Below are positions 1 to 12,538 of a stretch of DNA of 64,000 nucleotides, one piece after another (position 1 is the stretch's first letter; each line of letters starts with the position of its first letter). Both the position numbers and the translations under genes were made by a program. Below the pieces are notes generated by a model. That model did no database searches. It saw only the letters and a list, made by a program, of their open reading frames with translations, and was not told where the DNA came from. Location of the stretch: the NCBI RefSeq assembly GCF_019352895.1, contig NZ_JAAAFX010000004.1, forward strand, positions 1,635,286 to 1,699,285, given 5' to 3'. The DNA is from Variovorax boronicumulans (lineage in GTDB: Bacteria; Pseudomonadota; Gammaproteobacteria; Burkholderiales; Burkholderiaceae_C).

Positions 1-737
1 TCGCGCGCGAAGCCCGCGGCGCGAGCCTGCTGCCGCATGCGCGCGACTACTTCAACGAGGTGCAGGCCAGCCTGGACCGCATCGCCAGCGCCACCGCCGC
101 GCTGAAGTCGCCCCACCAGCGCAGCACCCTGCGCGTGTGCACCACGCCCTCGCTGGCCATGAAGTGGCTGATCCCGCGCCTGGCCGGCTTCCAGGCGCTG
201 GCGCCGCAGGCCGACGTGCAGCTGTCGACGCTGGGGCGCCAGTTCTTCGACCAGGCCGAGTCCGGCAGCGACGTACTGGTGCGCCGCATGCCCATGCAGC
301 GCCCCGACCACACCTGCGTGCGCTGCCTCGACGACCACCTGGTGCCCGTGGCCTCGCCGCGCTTCATCGAACGCCATCGCATCGCGGGCGTGGCCGACTG
401 CCTGGGCCACCCGCTGCTGCAGGCGGCCGGCAGCCAGGAGAACTGGCCGCGCTGGTTCGAGCTGGCCGGCGTGCGCGTGCCGGCCCAGTTGCCGGGCCCG
501 GTGTTCGACCACCATTTCCTCTGCATGCAGGCCGCCATGAACGACCTCGGCCTGGCGCTCGCGCCCTGGTGCCTGCTGCAGGAAGACATCCAGGCCGACC
601 GGCTGCGCCTGGTGTTCCCCGAACCGCGCCTGCCGGCCTCCGGCGTCTACGCGCTGTACCGCAGCGAGGGACCGACGGCCGCACTGTCGAGGCAGTTCGT
701 CGACTGGCTGAGCACGCAACACTGGACCGCGCCATGA
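1..737 (+). CDS. LysR-family transcriptional regulator, C-terminal part (5' truncated by window edge)
   Basis: An open frame runs in from the left edge (first full codon at base 3) and ends at 737. The start and the N-terminal helix-turn-helix are outside the window. The visible part begins with the linker typical of LysR proteins (G-A-S-L-L-P-H-A-R-D-Y-F) and continues into the effector-binding domain, with the GcvA-like phrase M-K-W-L-I-P-R-L followed by F-Q. The stop codon overlaps the serB start as ATGA, so the two may be translationally coupled. The effector cannot be inferred, and nothing links this regulator to serine biosynthesis except adjacency. Confidence 0.85.
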   Translation, partial: AREARGASLLPHARDYFNEVQASLDRIASATAALKSPHQRSTLRVCTTPSLAMKWLIPRLAGFQALAPQADVQLSTLGRQFFDQAESGSDVLVRRMPMQRPDHTCVRCLDDHLVPVASPRFIERHRIAGVADCLGHPLLQAAGSQENWPRWFELAGVRVPAQLPGPVFDHHFLCMQAAMNDLGLALAPWCLLQEDIQADRLRLVFPEPRLPASGVYALYRSEGPTAALSRQFVDWLSTQHWTAP

Positions 738-1426
738 ACCTCCGCACGCCCCTCCCCGCCACGCTGCGCCTGTCGGACTTCCGGCTGATCGCCTTCGACA
801 TGGACTCGACGCTGATCGATATCGAGACGGTCGACGCGCTGGCCGAGATCGCGGGCTGCGGCGCCGAGGTCGCGGCCCTCACCGAGGCCGCGATGCGCGG
901 CGAGATCGCCGACTACAAGACGAGTCTGCGCGAGCGCGTGGCCCTGTTGCGCGGCCTGCCGCTGTCGGCCCTGCAGGCCGTCTACGACCGCCTGCGCCTG
1001 AACCCCGGCGCCGAGACCCTGATCGCCACCTGCCAGCGCGCCGGCCTGCGGGTGATCCTGCTGAGCGGCGGCTTCACCTTCTTCACCGATCGCCTGCGCG
1101 ACCGGCTGAAGCTCGACGACACGCGCTCCAACGTGCTCGAGATCGAGGACGGAAAGCTCACCGGCCGCATGCTGGCCCAGCCCTGGGGCGAGGTCTGCGA
1201 CGGCGAGGCCAAGAAAGACAAGCTGCTCGAATGCTGCCGCGCGCTGGGCATCGCGCCGGCCCAGGCCATCGCCGTGGGCGACGGCGCCAACGACCTGCCG
1301 ATGCTGGGCGCGGCTGGGCTGTCGGTGGCCTACCACGCCAAGCCCGCGGTGCGCGCCCAGGCCATGGTGCGCATCGACGAAGGCGGACTCGACCGGCTGC
1401 TCGATCTGTTCGAACACACCGACTGA
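734..1426 (+). CDS. serB: Phosphoserine phosphatase SerB
   Basis: 230-aa HAD-superfamily phosphatase that removes phosphate from L-phosphoserine in the last step of serine synthesis. Visible motifs: D22-M-D24-S-T (nucleophile and acid/base Asp), L-S-G-G-F (phosphate-binding Ser) and G-D-G-A-N-D-L-P-M-L near residue 183 (Mg binding). It is shorter than the E. coli enzyme because it lacks the N-terminal extension, which is usual for Burkholderiales. The ATG at 734 was chosen because it overlaps the LysR stop and the HAD motif follows at the normal distance; the longer upstream frame is not protein-like. It ends 6 bp from the convergent recG stop. Confidence 0.95.
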   Translation: MNLRTPLPATLRLSDFRLIAFDMDSTLIDIETVDALAEIAGCGAEVAALTEAAMRGEIADYKTSLRERVALLRGLPLSALQAVYDRLRLNPGAETLIATCQRAGLRVILLSGGFTFFTDRLRDRLKLDDTRSNVLEIEDGKLTGRMLAQPWGEVCDGEAKKDKLLECCRALGIAPAQAIAVGDGANDLPMLGAAGLSVAYHAKPAVRAQAMVRIDEGGLDRLLDLFEHTD

Positions 1427-1432
1427 GTTCGC

Positions 1433-3562
1433 TCAGGCTTTCAGGTATTCGGCCTTGGTCCCCAGCCATCGGTCGATGTGGCGTTGCGCCAGTTCAGGGT
1501 GCTTCTCGAGCATCACCGGCGCCAGTTCGCGCGCCCAGTCGAGCAGCAGCACGTCGGTCGTGAGGTCGGCGAAGCGCAGCAGCGGCGCACCCGACTGGCG
1601 CGCGCCGAGGAATTCGCCCGGCCCGCGGATCTCGAGGTCGCGCCGCGCGATCTCGAAGCCGTCGCTGGTCTCGGCCATGGCCTTGAGCCGCGCGCGCGCG
1701 GTCTCGCCCACGCGGCCGCTGTCGCCCGGCGCGTAGAGCAGCACGCAGGCCGAAGCCGCGGCGCCGCGCCCCACGCGGCCGCGCAGCTGGTGCAGCTGCG
1801 ACAGGCCGAAGCGCTCGGCATGCTCGATCACCATCAGCGAAGCGTTGGGCACGTCGACCCCCACCTCGATCACGGTGGTGCTCACCAGCACCTGGATCTC
1901 GTTGGCGGTGAACGCCGCCATCACCGCCGCCTTCTCGGCCGTGGGCATGCGCGAATGCAGCAGGCCGACCTGGACGGCGTCGCCCAGCGTGCCGGCCAGC
2001 TCGTCGCGCGTCTCGGTGGCGTTGCGCAAGTCGACCGCCTCGCTCTCCTCGATCAGCGGACAGACCCAGTAGACCTGCCGGCCCTGCGAAATCTGCGACT
2101 GGATGCGGTCGATGACCTCGTCGCGCCGATGCTCGGCCACCAGCTTGGTCACGATGGGCGTGCGGCCCGGCGGCAGTTCGTCGAGCGTGGAGACGTCGAG
2201 GTCGGCGTAATAGCTCATCGCCAGGGTGCGCGGGATGGGCGTGGCGCTCATCATCAGCAGGTGGGGCTCGAGCTCGCCGCCGGCCTTGCCGCGCAGCGCA
2301 AGCCGCTGCGCCACGCCGAAGCGGTGCTGCTCGTCGATCAGCGCGAGCGCGAGGTTCTTGAAGCGCACCTTCTCCGAGATCACGGCATGGGTGCCGATCA
2401 CCAGCGCGGCCTCGCCGCTCTCGACGGCGGCCGACATCTGGTCGCGTTCCTTCTTCTTCTGGCTGCCCGTGAGCCAGGCCACGCGCAGGCCGCGCGCGGC
2501 CAGCAGCGGATCGAGCCAGCCCACCAGCTTGCCGAAGTGCTGGGCCGCGAGGATCTCGGTGGGCGCCATCAGCGCGCACTGGAAGCCCGCGTCGATCGCG
2601 CGCGCCGCCGCCAGCGCGGCCACCACGGTCTTGCCCGAGCCCACGTCGCCCTGCAGCAGCCGGTGCATCGGGATCTCGCGGCCGAGGTCGTGCGTGATCT
2701 CCTGGCCCACGCGCTGCTGGGCGCCGGTCAGGCCAAAGGGCAGCACCGCGAGCAGCTGCGCATGCAGCGAACTCGCCAATGGTTCGGGCGAAGAAGGGAG
2801 CCTCGGCGCGCGCTGCGCCGCGCGCTCCAGCCGGGCCTGCATCTGCGAGAGCTGCTGCGCCAGCAGTTCCTCGGCCTTGATGCGCTGCCAGGCCGGGTGG
2901 CTGTGGTCCTCGAGCGCGGCCATCGACACGTCGGGCGTCGGGTAGTGCAGGAAGCTCAGCGAGGCGCGCAGGTCCCAGGCGCCGCGCAGGCCGATCTGCA
3001 CCGGAATGGTCTCGTCGAGCACCGCGCGGGCCAGGCCCGAACGCACCTCGCGTCGCAACACCGGCTGCGCGAGGCCGGCCACGGTCGGGTAGACGGGTGT
3101 GAGCGCGTTGGGCAGCGCGGTGCCCGCGGCCTTGATCGTGGGATGCAGCATCTGTCGCCCGATGAAGCCGCCGCGCATCTCGCCGCGCACGCGCACCCTG
3201 GCGCCGACCGCGAGCTGCTTCTGCTGCGAGGGATAGAAGTTGAAAAAGCGCAGCTGGCAGGTGTCGCTGCCATCGTCGACCGTCACCACCAGCTGGCGGC
3301 GCGGCCTGTAGCTCACCTCGCTCTCGGTCACGACGGCCTCGAACTGGCCGAGGTCGCCCTCGCGCAGGTCGGCGATGCGCACAATGCGCGTCTCGTCCTC
3401 GTAGCGCATCGGCAGGTAGAGCGCGAAGTCGATGTCACGCACCAGGCCGAGCTTGCGCAAGGCACGCTGCACCAGGCTCAGACCGGTGCCGGGCGGACCT
3501 GCGGGCGCAGGCGCAGGCGCGCTTGCGGCGGTGGCGGGGGATGGAACTTTCTTGGCGGGCAC
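1433..3562 (-). CDS. recG: ATP-dependent DNA helicase RecG
   Basis: 709-aa superfamily-2 helicase that remodels stalled replication forks and Holliday junctions. The N-terminal wedge/OB region is followed by the helicase core: Walker A G-D-V-G-S-G-K311-T, a DEQH box (I-D-E-Q-H-R-F-G), the S-A-T-P-I-P-R-T-L motif III and the Q-L-R-G-R-V-G-R-G motif VI. The first ~30 residues are Ala/Pro-rich and probably disordered. The start is a GTG at 3562, 10 bp downstream of the membrane-SDR stop on the same strand, so it is probably the last gene of a DUF4166-SDR-recG transcript. Confidence 0.96.
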   Translation of the reverse strand: MPAKKVPSPATAASAPAPAPAGPPGTGLSLVQRALRKLGLVRDIDFALYLPMRYEDETRIVRIADLREGDLGQFEAVVTESEVSYRPRRQLVVTVDDGSDTCQLRFFNFYPSQQKQLAVGARVRVRGEMRGGFIGRQMLHPTIKAAGTALPNALTPVYPTVAGLAQPVLRREVRSGLARAVLDETIPVQIGLRGAWDLRASLSFLHYPTPDVSMAALEDHSHPAWQRIKAEELLAQQLSQMQARLERAAQRAPRLPSSPEPLASSLHAQLLAVLPFGLTGAQQRVGQEITHDLGREIPMHRLLQGDVGSGKTVVAALAAARAIDAGFQCALMAPTEILAAQHFGKLVGWLDPLLAARGLRVAWLTGSQKKKERDQMSAAVESGEAALVIGTHAVISEKVRFKNLALALIDEQHRFGVAQRLALRGKAGGELEPHLLMMSATPIPRTLAMSYYADLDVSTLDELPPGRTPIVTKLVAEHRRDEVIDRIQSQISQGRQVYWVCPLIEESEAVDLRNATETRDELAGTLGDAVQVGLLHSRMPTAEKAAVMAAFTANEIQVLVSTTVIEVGVDVPNASLMVIEHAERFGLSQLHQLRGRVGRGAAASACVLLYAPGDSGRVGETARARLKAMAETSDGFEIARRDLEIRGPGEFLGARQSGAPLLRFADLTTDVLLLDWARELAPVMLEKHPELAQRHIDRWLGTKAEYLKA

Positions 3563-3572
3563 GGAGGGGCTT

Positions 3573-5062
3573 CTAGCGCGGGCGGCAAAGGTCCGTCAAG
3601 GCACTGCGCGCATCGGGAAAGGTGAAGCGGAAGCCGGTCTGCATCAGGTGCGCAGGCACCACGCGCTGGCCCTCGAGCAGCAGGTCGGCCTGCTCGCCCA
3701 ACAGCAGCCTGACCGGCGCGGCGGGCGTCGGCATCCAGCAGGGACGGTGCATCACGCTGGCGGCCGTGCGGGTGAACTCTTCCTGCGTGAGCGCGCCGGG
3801 CGCGGTGAAGTTGAAGGCCTGCGCGGCCGCACCGTCGCCGGCCCGTTCGGTCAGCGTCCACACGTGGGCCATGGCGCGGATCAGGTCGTGCACGTGCACC
3901 CACGACAGCCACTGCCGTCCGCTGCCCAGGCGCCCGCCCATGCCGAGCGCCACCGGCAGCAGCAGTTGCGGCAGCGAACCCTTGTGGCCCAGCACGAAGC
4001 CGAAGCGCATGCAGGCCACGTGCACGCCATGCGCCACGGCACCCCGCGCCGCCTGCTCCCATCCCTGGCACAGCGTCGACATGAAGACGGCCTGCGGCGG
4101 TGCCTCTTCGGCCAGTTCGGTGGCGTCGCCCTGCGGCTGCACGCCGTAGTAACCGATGGCCGAGCCCGACAGCAGCAGCCAGGGCTTGCGCGGGCGCGTG
4201 GCGATCCACGCGACCAGCGTGTTCGTCAGGCCGGCGCGGCTTTGCATCAGCTGGCGCTGGCGCCGCTGGCTCCAGCGCTGGCCGAGGATGCGCGCACCGG
4301 CCAGGTTGATGACCACATCGACATCGTCGGTCGCCGGGATCTGCTCGAGCGCCTGCACGCAGCGCACCGCGCCGCCGAAGCCCCAGGCGGCCGCGCGCGC
4401 ATCGCGCGTCCAGACCGTCACCGCGTGGCCGTCGGCCAGCAGGTGGCGCACCAGGATCTGGCCGATGAAACCGGTGCCGCCGGTCACCAGCACGCGCTGC
4501 GCTTGGGTGCCGAAGCGCACCGGTGCGTCGACCGTGCGCTGTTCTTCCTGCGCGGTGCGGCGAAACAGCGCGCGCGCCGCCAACCCGTCGCGCAGCCCCG
4601 AAATGCCGACACCCACGCCGCACAGCGCGAGGAAGGCGCCGAGCCAGCCCTGCGGCTGCCACACCAGCGCCGTCGGCTGCGCCGCCCAGTCCACCGCGTT
4701 CATGGCCAGCAGCGCGATGAACGCGCCGGCATTGATGGCCAGCACCGTGTGCGTGACGCGCTCGGTCGGCGGCAGCAGCCGGCTGCCGTCTTCGACCACG
4801 AAGTCCCACAGCGTGAGCCCGATCTCGACGCCGAACACCGCGAGCAGCACCCCGGCCCACGCGCCGTGCCAGGCCCACGACGACAGCCCGATGAACATCG
4901 CGCAGTAGATGGCCGAGCGCAGCGCATGGATGGACAGCTCGCGCCGCGCGCTGTTGCGCTGCGCCAGCGCTTCGGTGCCTTCGTGGTGATAGAGCGTGTC
5001 GAAGGCGCCCATCACACCCTGGGCGGCCATGAGCTGCAGCGCCAGCAGGTGGGTATCGATGC

Positions 5063-5066
<4 letters not shown>
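3573..5066 (-). CDS. Membrane-anchored NAD-dependent epimerase/SDR (TIGR01777-like)
   Basis: 497-aa two-part protein. Residues 1-170 hold several hydrophobic membrane segments (about 52-66, 70-90, 107-125, 140-157). Residues ~190-490 form an extended short-chain dehydrogenase with the nucleotide-binding motif V-T-G-G-T-G-F-I-G (194-202) and the YfcH-type hallmarks (N-L-A-G-A near the middle, L-S-G-S-A-I-G-Y-Y-G). The ATG at 5066 overlaps the TGA of the upstream DUF4166 gene (ATGA), which fixes the start. YfcH-type proteins have no agreed substrate. The membrane N-terminus and the partner suggest a lipophilic or membrane-bound substrate, which is inference. Confidence 0.88.
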
Positions 5067-8091
<3,025 letters not shown>

Positions 8092-8109
8092 GGCGCACGG
8101 CCGCCCGGC

Positions 8110-9780
8110 TCAGGGCTTGACGTAGACCTCGCGCCCGGCGACGAAGGTCCGCTCGGCCTGCAGAAGGGCCAGCGCATCGTCGGTCACGGTCAACGGGTCG
8201 GCATCGAGCACGGCGAGGTCGGCCCACTTGCCCGCCTCCAGCGTGCCCTTGCGGTCTTCCTCGAAGCTCAGGAAGGCGCCATTGCGCGTGACCGTCTGCA
8301 GCGCCTGAAGGCGATCGAGCCGCTGCCCCGCGCCGAGGATGCGGCCCGTGGTGCGCTCCTGCCGCACCACCGATGCCCACACCGCGCTGAACGGACTCAC
8401 CGGGATGTTGTCGCTGCCGGCCGCCACGTCGATGCCGGCCTCGAGCAGCGCGCGCTGCGGCAGGAAGCCATCGCCGTCCGTCGCTTCGTCGAGCCGCGAC
8501 GCACCGTTCTTCCACAGCATGTAGAACGGGATGGTCGTGACCTGCAGACCCAGGCGCAGCAGCCGCGGAATGTCCGCCGGCTGCACGCGGCCGATGTGCT
8601 CGACCACCCAGCGCCGCCCGGCCAGCGGGAAGCGCGCGTCGATGGCATCGAAGACGTCGAGCACCTCCGAGAGGCGGTCGACCACCACGCAGTGCACGCG
8701 CAGGTCGTGCTCGGCCGCGAGCCAGGCGTAGTCGCTGAAATCCTCGATGCGGTTGGCCCACTCCACGAAGCCAGCCCAGCCGGTGTTGGGCAAGGCGCGC
8801 CGCACCGCGCGCGCGGTCGCCGGCTGGCCGCCCAGGCCGATGAAGACGCCGCCGATGGCAAGCCACGGATCGCCCGTGCCGCGGCCGCGCGCGAACGCGA
8901 GCCAGTCACGCATGGCGCGCTGCGCCTCGGCGGCGTTGTCCCAGGTCGGACTGACGCACAGGCGGGTGCGCATGCTGAGCCCGCCCTCTTCCCACAGTGC
9001 GCGATAGACCGCAATGGTCTCGGGCGCGGAGCCATGGCCTTCGTAGACGCTGGTGGTGCCGAAGGCGTGGTACAGCGGCAGCGAACGGCGCAGGCCCTCG
9101 AGCCGGTCGGCGAAGCCGAAGGCCGGCACCTGTGTGAGGATCGAGAACTCGACCAGCGGCCGCTTGTTGGTCTCGACGATCACGCCGCTGGGCGCACCGT
9201 CGGCACCCCGTTCGATGCTCAGGCCGCCGCAGTCGGGGCAGGTGTCGGCCGTGATGTGGTTGCGCTGCAGCGCCAGCGAATTGAGCGCGCTGTGGCCCGG
9301 CGGCACGCCCCAGTTGCCGAACAGGCCCGGGATGTACACGGGATGGTCGGGTGCGACCGCGTCGAGTTCGTGCCGGTCGGGCATGCGCTTCTCGGCCAGC
9401 GTCTCGGGGCCGCCGAAATAGAAGGGTGGCTGGCCGACCGGCATGGTGAGGATCCACTGCCCCTTGGGCAGCCGCTCTACTTCCTGCCGCACCACCGCGA
9501 GCACGTCGGCGATGCAGCGCGCATGCGCCAGGCTCGGGCGCAGGGTCTTGAGGCCTTCACGCTCCATGTGGGCATGCGCGTCGATCAGGCCCGGCAGCAC
9601 GGTGCGCCCGGCCAGCGCGATGTGTCGCGTGTGCGGCCTCTGCCAGCGCGCGATGTCGACATCGCTGCCCACCGCCACGATGTGCTCGCCCGCGATGGCC
9701 ACGGCCTGCGCCGGCGCGGCACCCGGCACCATCGTAAGCACCTGGCCGCCAGTGAGCACCAGATCGGCTGCCGCGCTCAT
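8110..9780 (-). CDS. Amidohydrolase family protein (YtcJ-like, metal-dependent)
   Basis: 556-aa amidohydrolase of the amidohydrolase_3/YtcJ group. The N-terminal beta-sandwich begins L-V-L-T-G-G-Q-V-L-T-M-V, followed by the metal-binding V-L-P-G-L-I-D-A-H-A-H motif (~residues 62-72), and the C-terminus ends with the typical G-S-D-N-I-P-V-S-P and G-K-W-A-D-L-A-V-L-D signatures. Predicted cytoplasmic hydrolase of an amide, carbamate or cyclic C-N bond; substrate unknown. It is the last gene of a leftward set: its ATG overlaps the TGA of the ABC permease (ATGA), which ties it to a solute taken up by that transporter. Confidence 0.88.
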   Translation of the reverse strand: MSAAADLVLTGGQVLTMVPGAAPAQAVAIAGEHIVAVGSDVDIARWQRPHTRHIALAGRTVLPGLIDAHAHMEREGLKTLRPSLAHARCIADVLAVVRQEVERLPKGQWILTMPVGQPPFYFGGPETLAEKRMPDRHELDAVAPDHPVYIPGLFGNWGVPPGHSALNSLALQRNHITADTCPDCGGLSIERGADGAPSGVIVETNKRPLVEFSILTQVPAFGFADRLEGLRRSLPLYHAFGTTSVYEGHGSAPETIAVYRALWEEGGLSMRTRLCVSPTWDNAAEAQRAMRDWLAFARGRGTGDPWLAIGGVFIGLGGQPATARAVRRALPNTGWAGFVEWANRIEDFSDYAWLAAEHDLRVHCVVVDRLSEVLDVFDAIDARFPLAGRRWVVEHIGRVQPADIPRLLRLGLQVTTIPFYMLWKNGASRLDEATDGDGFLPQRALLEAGIDVAAGSDNIPVSPFSAVWASVVRQERTTGRILGAGQRLDRLQALQTVTRNGAFLSFEEDRKGTLEAGKWADLAVLDADPLTVTDDALALLQAERTFVAGREVYVKP

Positions 9781-10691
9781 CGGCGCCGCTCCGCGCCGTA
9801 CCAGGGGAACAGCTTCTGCAGCAGCAGCGCAAACAGCTGGTCGGCCAGGAATCCGACGGCGCCCAGGTAGATCAGCCCGACGAACATGATGTCGACGCGG
9901 AACACCAGGTGCGCGAACGAGATCAGGAAGCCCAGCCCCTTCTCCGCACCTACCAGTTCGGCTGCCACCAGCACCACGAAAGCCACCGCGGTGGCCTGCC
10001 GCAGACCGGCGAAGACAAAGGGCAGTGCCGCAGGCAGTGCCACCTGGAGCAGGGCCGCCACCGGCCGCGCGCCCAGCGTGGCGGCCGAACGCAGGTACAC
10101 CGGCGGGATGTCGCGCACGCCGATGAAGGTGTTGACCCAGACCGGGAAGAAGGCGCCCCAGGCGATCAGCATGACCTTCGACACATCGCCCAGGCCGAAC
10201 CAGACGATGGCCAGGGGCACGATGGCGATCGCCGGGATCGCGCGCAGGCCGTGCAGCACCGGGTCGCTGAGCTGGCGCAGCACGGTGAAGCGCCCGGTCA
10301 GCACACCCGCCAGCACGCCGGTCGAGGCGCCCAGCAGGAAGCCCCAGAGCGCGCGCTGCAGGCTGGCGCCGAGGTGCGGCCAGATCTCGCCCGTGCCCCA
10401 GGTCATCTCGGCGAACACGCCCGCCACCTGCGAGGGCGGCGGGAACATCTTGGTGTTGATGCCAGGCACCACGCGCGGGGCGATCTCCCAGACCGCCAGG
10501 AAGACCAGGAAGCCCAGCACGCCGAGCACGAACTGGCGACCGAGCGCGCCGCGCTGGCGCGTCTGGCGCTTCTGCAGGAACTCGCGTTCGATCGCGGCGC
10601 GCCGGCCGGCGGCGTCGCGTGCCAAGGGCGGCCCGGCGGGCGCAGGACGCGCAGCCGGGGTCGCATGGGGGAAAGGTCCGATCGCGCTCAT
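9777..10691 (-). CDS. ABC transporter permease (SsuC/TauC/NitT type)
   Basis: 304-aa inner-membrane permease of the nitrate/sulfonate/taurine importer family. A charged cytoplasmic N-terminus (1-50) leads into about six membrane helices. The EAA-loop region is visible as R-S-A-A-T-L-G-A-R-P with V-A-L-P-A-A-L-P-F-V-F-A-G-L-R after it. The start at 10691 overlaps the ATPase stop (ATGA) and the gene's own stop overlaps the amidohydrolase start. It forms one importer with the ATPase and the Tat-exported binding protein upstream. Confidence 0.93.
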   Translation of the reverse strand: MSAIGPFPHATPAARPAPAGPPLARDAAGRRAAIEREFLQKRQTRQRGALGRQFVLGVLGFLVFLAVWEIAPRVVPGINTKMFPPPSQVAGVFAEMTWGTGEIWPHLGASLQRALWGFLLGASTGVLAGVLTGRFTVLRQLSDPVLHGLRAIPAIAIVPLAIVWFGLGDVSKVMLIAWGAFFPVWVNTFIGVRDIPPVYLRSAATLGARPVAALLQVALPAALPFVFAGLRQATAVAFVVLVAAELVGAEKGLGFLISFAHLVFRVDIMFVGLIYLGAVGFLADQLFALLLQKLFPWYGAERRR

Positions 10692-11485
10692 GCCGCGGCC
10701 TCCTCTTGCGTCCCGTGCAGTTGCGCGAAGGCTTGGCCGATGCGCGCATAGATCGCGCCGAAGGCCGGGTCGCTGCGCTCGCGCGGGTACGGCAGCGGCA
10801 CTTCGATGATCTCGTGGATGCGGCCCGGATGCGGGCTCATCACGACCACGCGCTGCGCGAGGAACACTGCCTCCTCGATGTTGTGCGTGATGAAGAAGAT
10901 CGACAGCTGCAGCGCCTCCCAGATGCGCAGCAGCTCGCGCTGCAGCGTGGCGCGCGTGAGCGCATCGATGGCGGCGAAGGGCTCGTCCATCAGCAGCACC
11001 TGCGGCTGCGTGGCGAGCGCGCGCGCCACCGCCACGCGCTGGCGCATGCCGCCCGAGAGTTCGAAGGGATAGCGGTCGGCGGCGTGCGCCAGCCCGGTGA
11101 GGGCCAGCAGTTCCTCGGCGCGGGCGCGCCGCTCGGGCCGGGCCAGCCCTTGCTGCTTGAGCCCGAACTCGACGTTGCGCCGCGCGGTCAGCCAGGGAAA
11201 CAGTGCGTACTCCTGGAACACCACCCCGCGGTCCGGGCCGGGCCCGGTCACCGGCTGGCCCTGCACCGTCACGCGGCCCAGCGTCGGCTGCAGGAAGCCC
11301 GCGATCATGTTGAGCAGCGTGGTCTTGCCGCAGCCGCTCGGACCGATGGCGCAGACGAACTCGCCGGCGCCGATGTCGAGGTCGACGTCGGTCAAGGCCC
11401 AATGCAATTCGCCGCCGGCCGAGGCATAGAGCTGCGACACCTCGCGCAGGCTCACCGCCGGGGCCGGCGTCAGCTCGGCGCTCAC
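10688..11485 (-). CDS. ABC transporter ATP-binding protein (SsuB/TauB type)
   Basis: 265-aa ATPase with Walker A G-P-S-G-C-G-K-T-T (48-56), the Q-loop F-Q-E-Y-A-L-F-P-W-L, signature L-S-G-G-M-R-Q-R-V-A-V-A-R-A-L, Walker B L-L-M-D-E-P-F-A-A-I-D and the switch His in F-F-I-T-H-N-I-E-E-A. I place the start at the GTG at 11485, which overlaps the TGA of the binding-protein gene; the longer ATG frame further upstream lies inside that gene and is not conserved-looking. It energises the neighbouring permease. Confidence 0.93.
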   Translation of the reverse strand: MSAELTPAPAVSLREVSQLYASAGGELHWALTDVDLDIGAGEFVCAIGPSGCGKTTLLNMIAGFLQPTLGRVTVQGQPVTGPGPDRGVVFQEYALFPWLTARRNVEFGLKQQGLARPERRARAEELLALTGLAHAADRYPFELSGGMRQRVAVARALATQPQVLLMDEPFAAIDALTRATLQRELLRIWEALQLSIFFITHNIEEAVFLAQRVVVMSPHPGRIHEIIEVPLPYPRERSDPAFGAIYARIGQAFAQLHGTQEEAAA

Positions 11486-12492
11486 GACAGCGTCACGCGG
11501 TCGGGCGCCGCGGCCCGCAGCGCGTCGGGATAGATCAGCTTGCGGTAGAGCGTGCGCAGGTCTTCCTTCGGGCGTTGCGCCAGGCCGGCCTCGATCGCCC
11601 ATTCGCCGTTGAGCACCAGGTCGTCGAGCAGCCGGTTGTCCAGCCGCACGCCGACCTGGATCGTGTCGAGCCCGGCCTTGGTGGTCTCGACCGAGGTCTT
11701 GGTGCGCTCGGCCACCAGCGCGACGGCCTCGGCATGGCTGCCGCGGTAGAACTTCTCGGCATCGATCAACGCGCGCACCGCGGACTCGACCAGCTTGGGC
11801 TGGCGCTGAACCAGTTCTTCCGCGGCCGTCAACACGTAATGGCTCAGGAACACCTTGTCCAGACCGGTGTCGGGCAGGATGCGCACCTTGCCGCCGCTGT
11901 CGTCGACGGCCTTCTGGCCCGAGTCGAAGCCCCAGGCGAAGGCATCGATGCCGCCCTGATTGATGGCGGTGATGGCGTCCGGTCCGCGCAGGTTGACCAG
12001 CGTCACGTCCTTGGGCGTGAGGCCGTACAGCGACAGGTAGCGTGCGAGAAAGTAATGGCCGCTGGTGCCCAGCGGCGTGGCCACGCGCTTGCCCTTGAGC
12101 TGCGCCGGGGTGTCGATGCCGCGGTCGGTGCGCGCGGCCACCACCATGCCGCTGGACAGGCGCGTGAACTCGGCCACGATCACCGCGCGCACGCCGTTGG
12201 CACCGGCCAGCCCGACCACGCTGTCGGTTGCAGTGGCGAACTGCGCCTTGCTCGAAACCGCGGCATCGAAGGCCAGCCGGCCCGAGGTGAACTGCAGCGT
12301 GCTGGCCTCGATGCCGTAGTTCTTCCAGTAGTTCCTGCTGGACACGAGGTAGGGCACGGCCCAGCTGAAGCCCTGGCTCTCGGCCACGACGATCTTCTCG
12401 GCCGCGGCGGCACGCGCGAAGGGAGAGGCGGCCAGGGCCAGGCCGGCGGCGCCGAGGCCGAACTGGCGGCGGTTGATCAGGAGATCGGTCAT
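11482..12492 (-). CDS. ABC transporter substrate-binding protein (SsuA/TauA-like), Tat signal
   Basis: 336-aa periplasmic binding protein of the NMT1/SsuA-like family. The N-terminus carries a twin-arginine signal (N-R8-R9-Q-F-G-L-G, then a hydrophobic run ending A-R-A-A-A-A-E), so it is probably exported folded. The mature part resembles aliphatic-sulfonate and taurine binding proteins (A-E-S-Q-G-F-S-W-A-V-P-Y, then T-P-L-G-T-S-G-H-Y-F). The ATG at 12492 gives this signal; upstream codons in frame are not signal-like. The stop overlaps the ATPase start. The ~45-base leader on the coding strand is pyrimidine-rich and has no clear Shine-Dalgarno. Confidence 0.92.
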   Translation of the reverse strand: MTDLLINRRQFGLGAAGLALAASPFARAAAAEKIVVAESQGFSWAVPYLVSSRNYWKNYGIEASTLQFTSGRLAFDAAVSSKAQFATATDSVVGLAGANGVRAVIVAEFTRLSSGMVVAARTDRGIDTPAQLKGKRVATPLGTSGHYFLARYLSLYGLTPKDVTLVNLRGPDAITAINQGGIDAFAWGFDSGQKAVDDSGGKVRILPDTGLDKVFLSHYVLTAAEELVQRQPKLVESAVRALIDAEKFYRGSHAEAVALVAERTKTSVETTKAGLDTIQVGVRLDNRLLDDLVLNGEWAIEAGLAQRPKEDLRTLYRKLIYPDALRAAAPDRVTLS

Positions 12493-12538
12493 GCGGGAAT
12501 CCAGGAAAGAAGGGACGAAGGAAGGAAAGCGAGAAGGC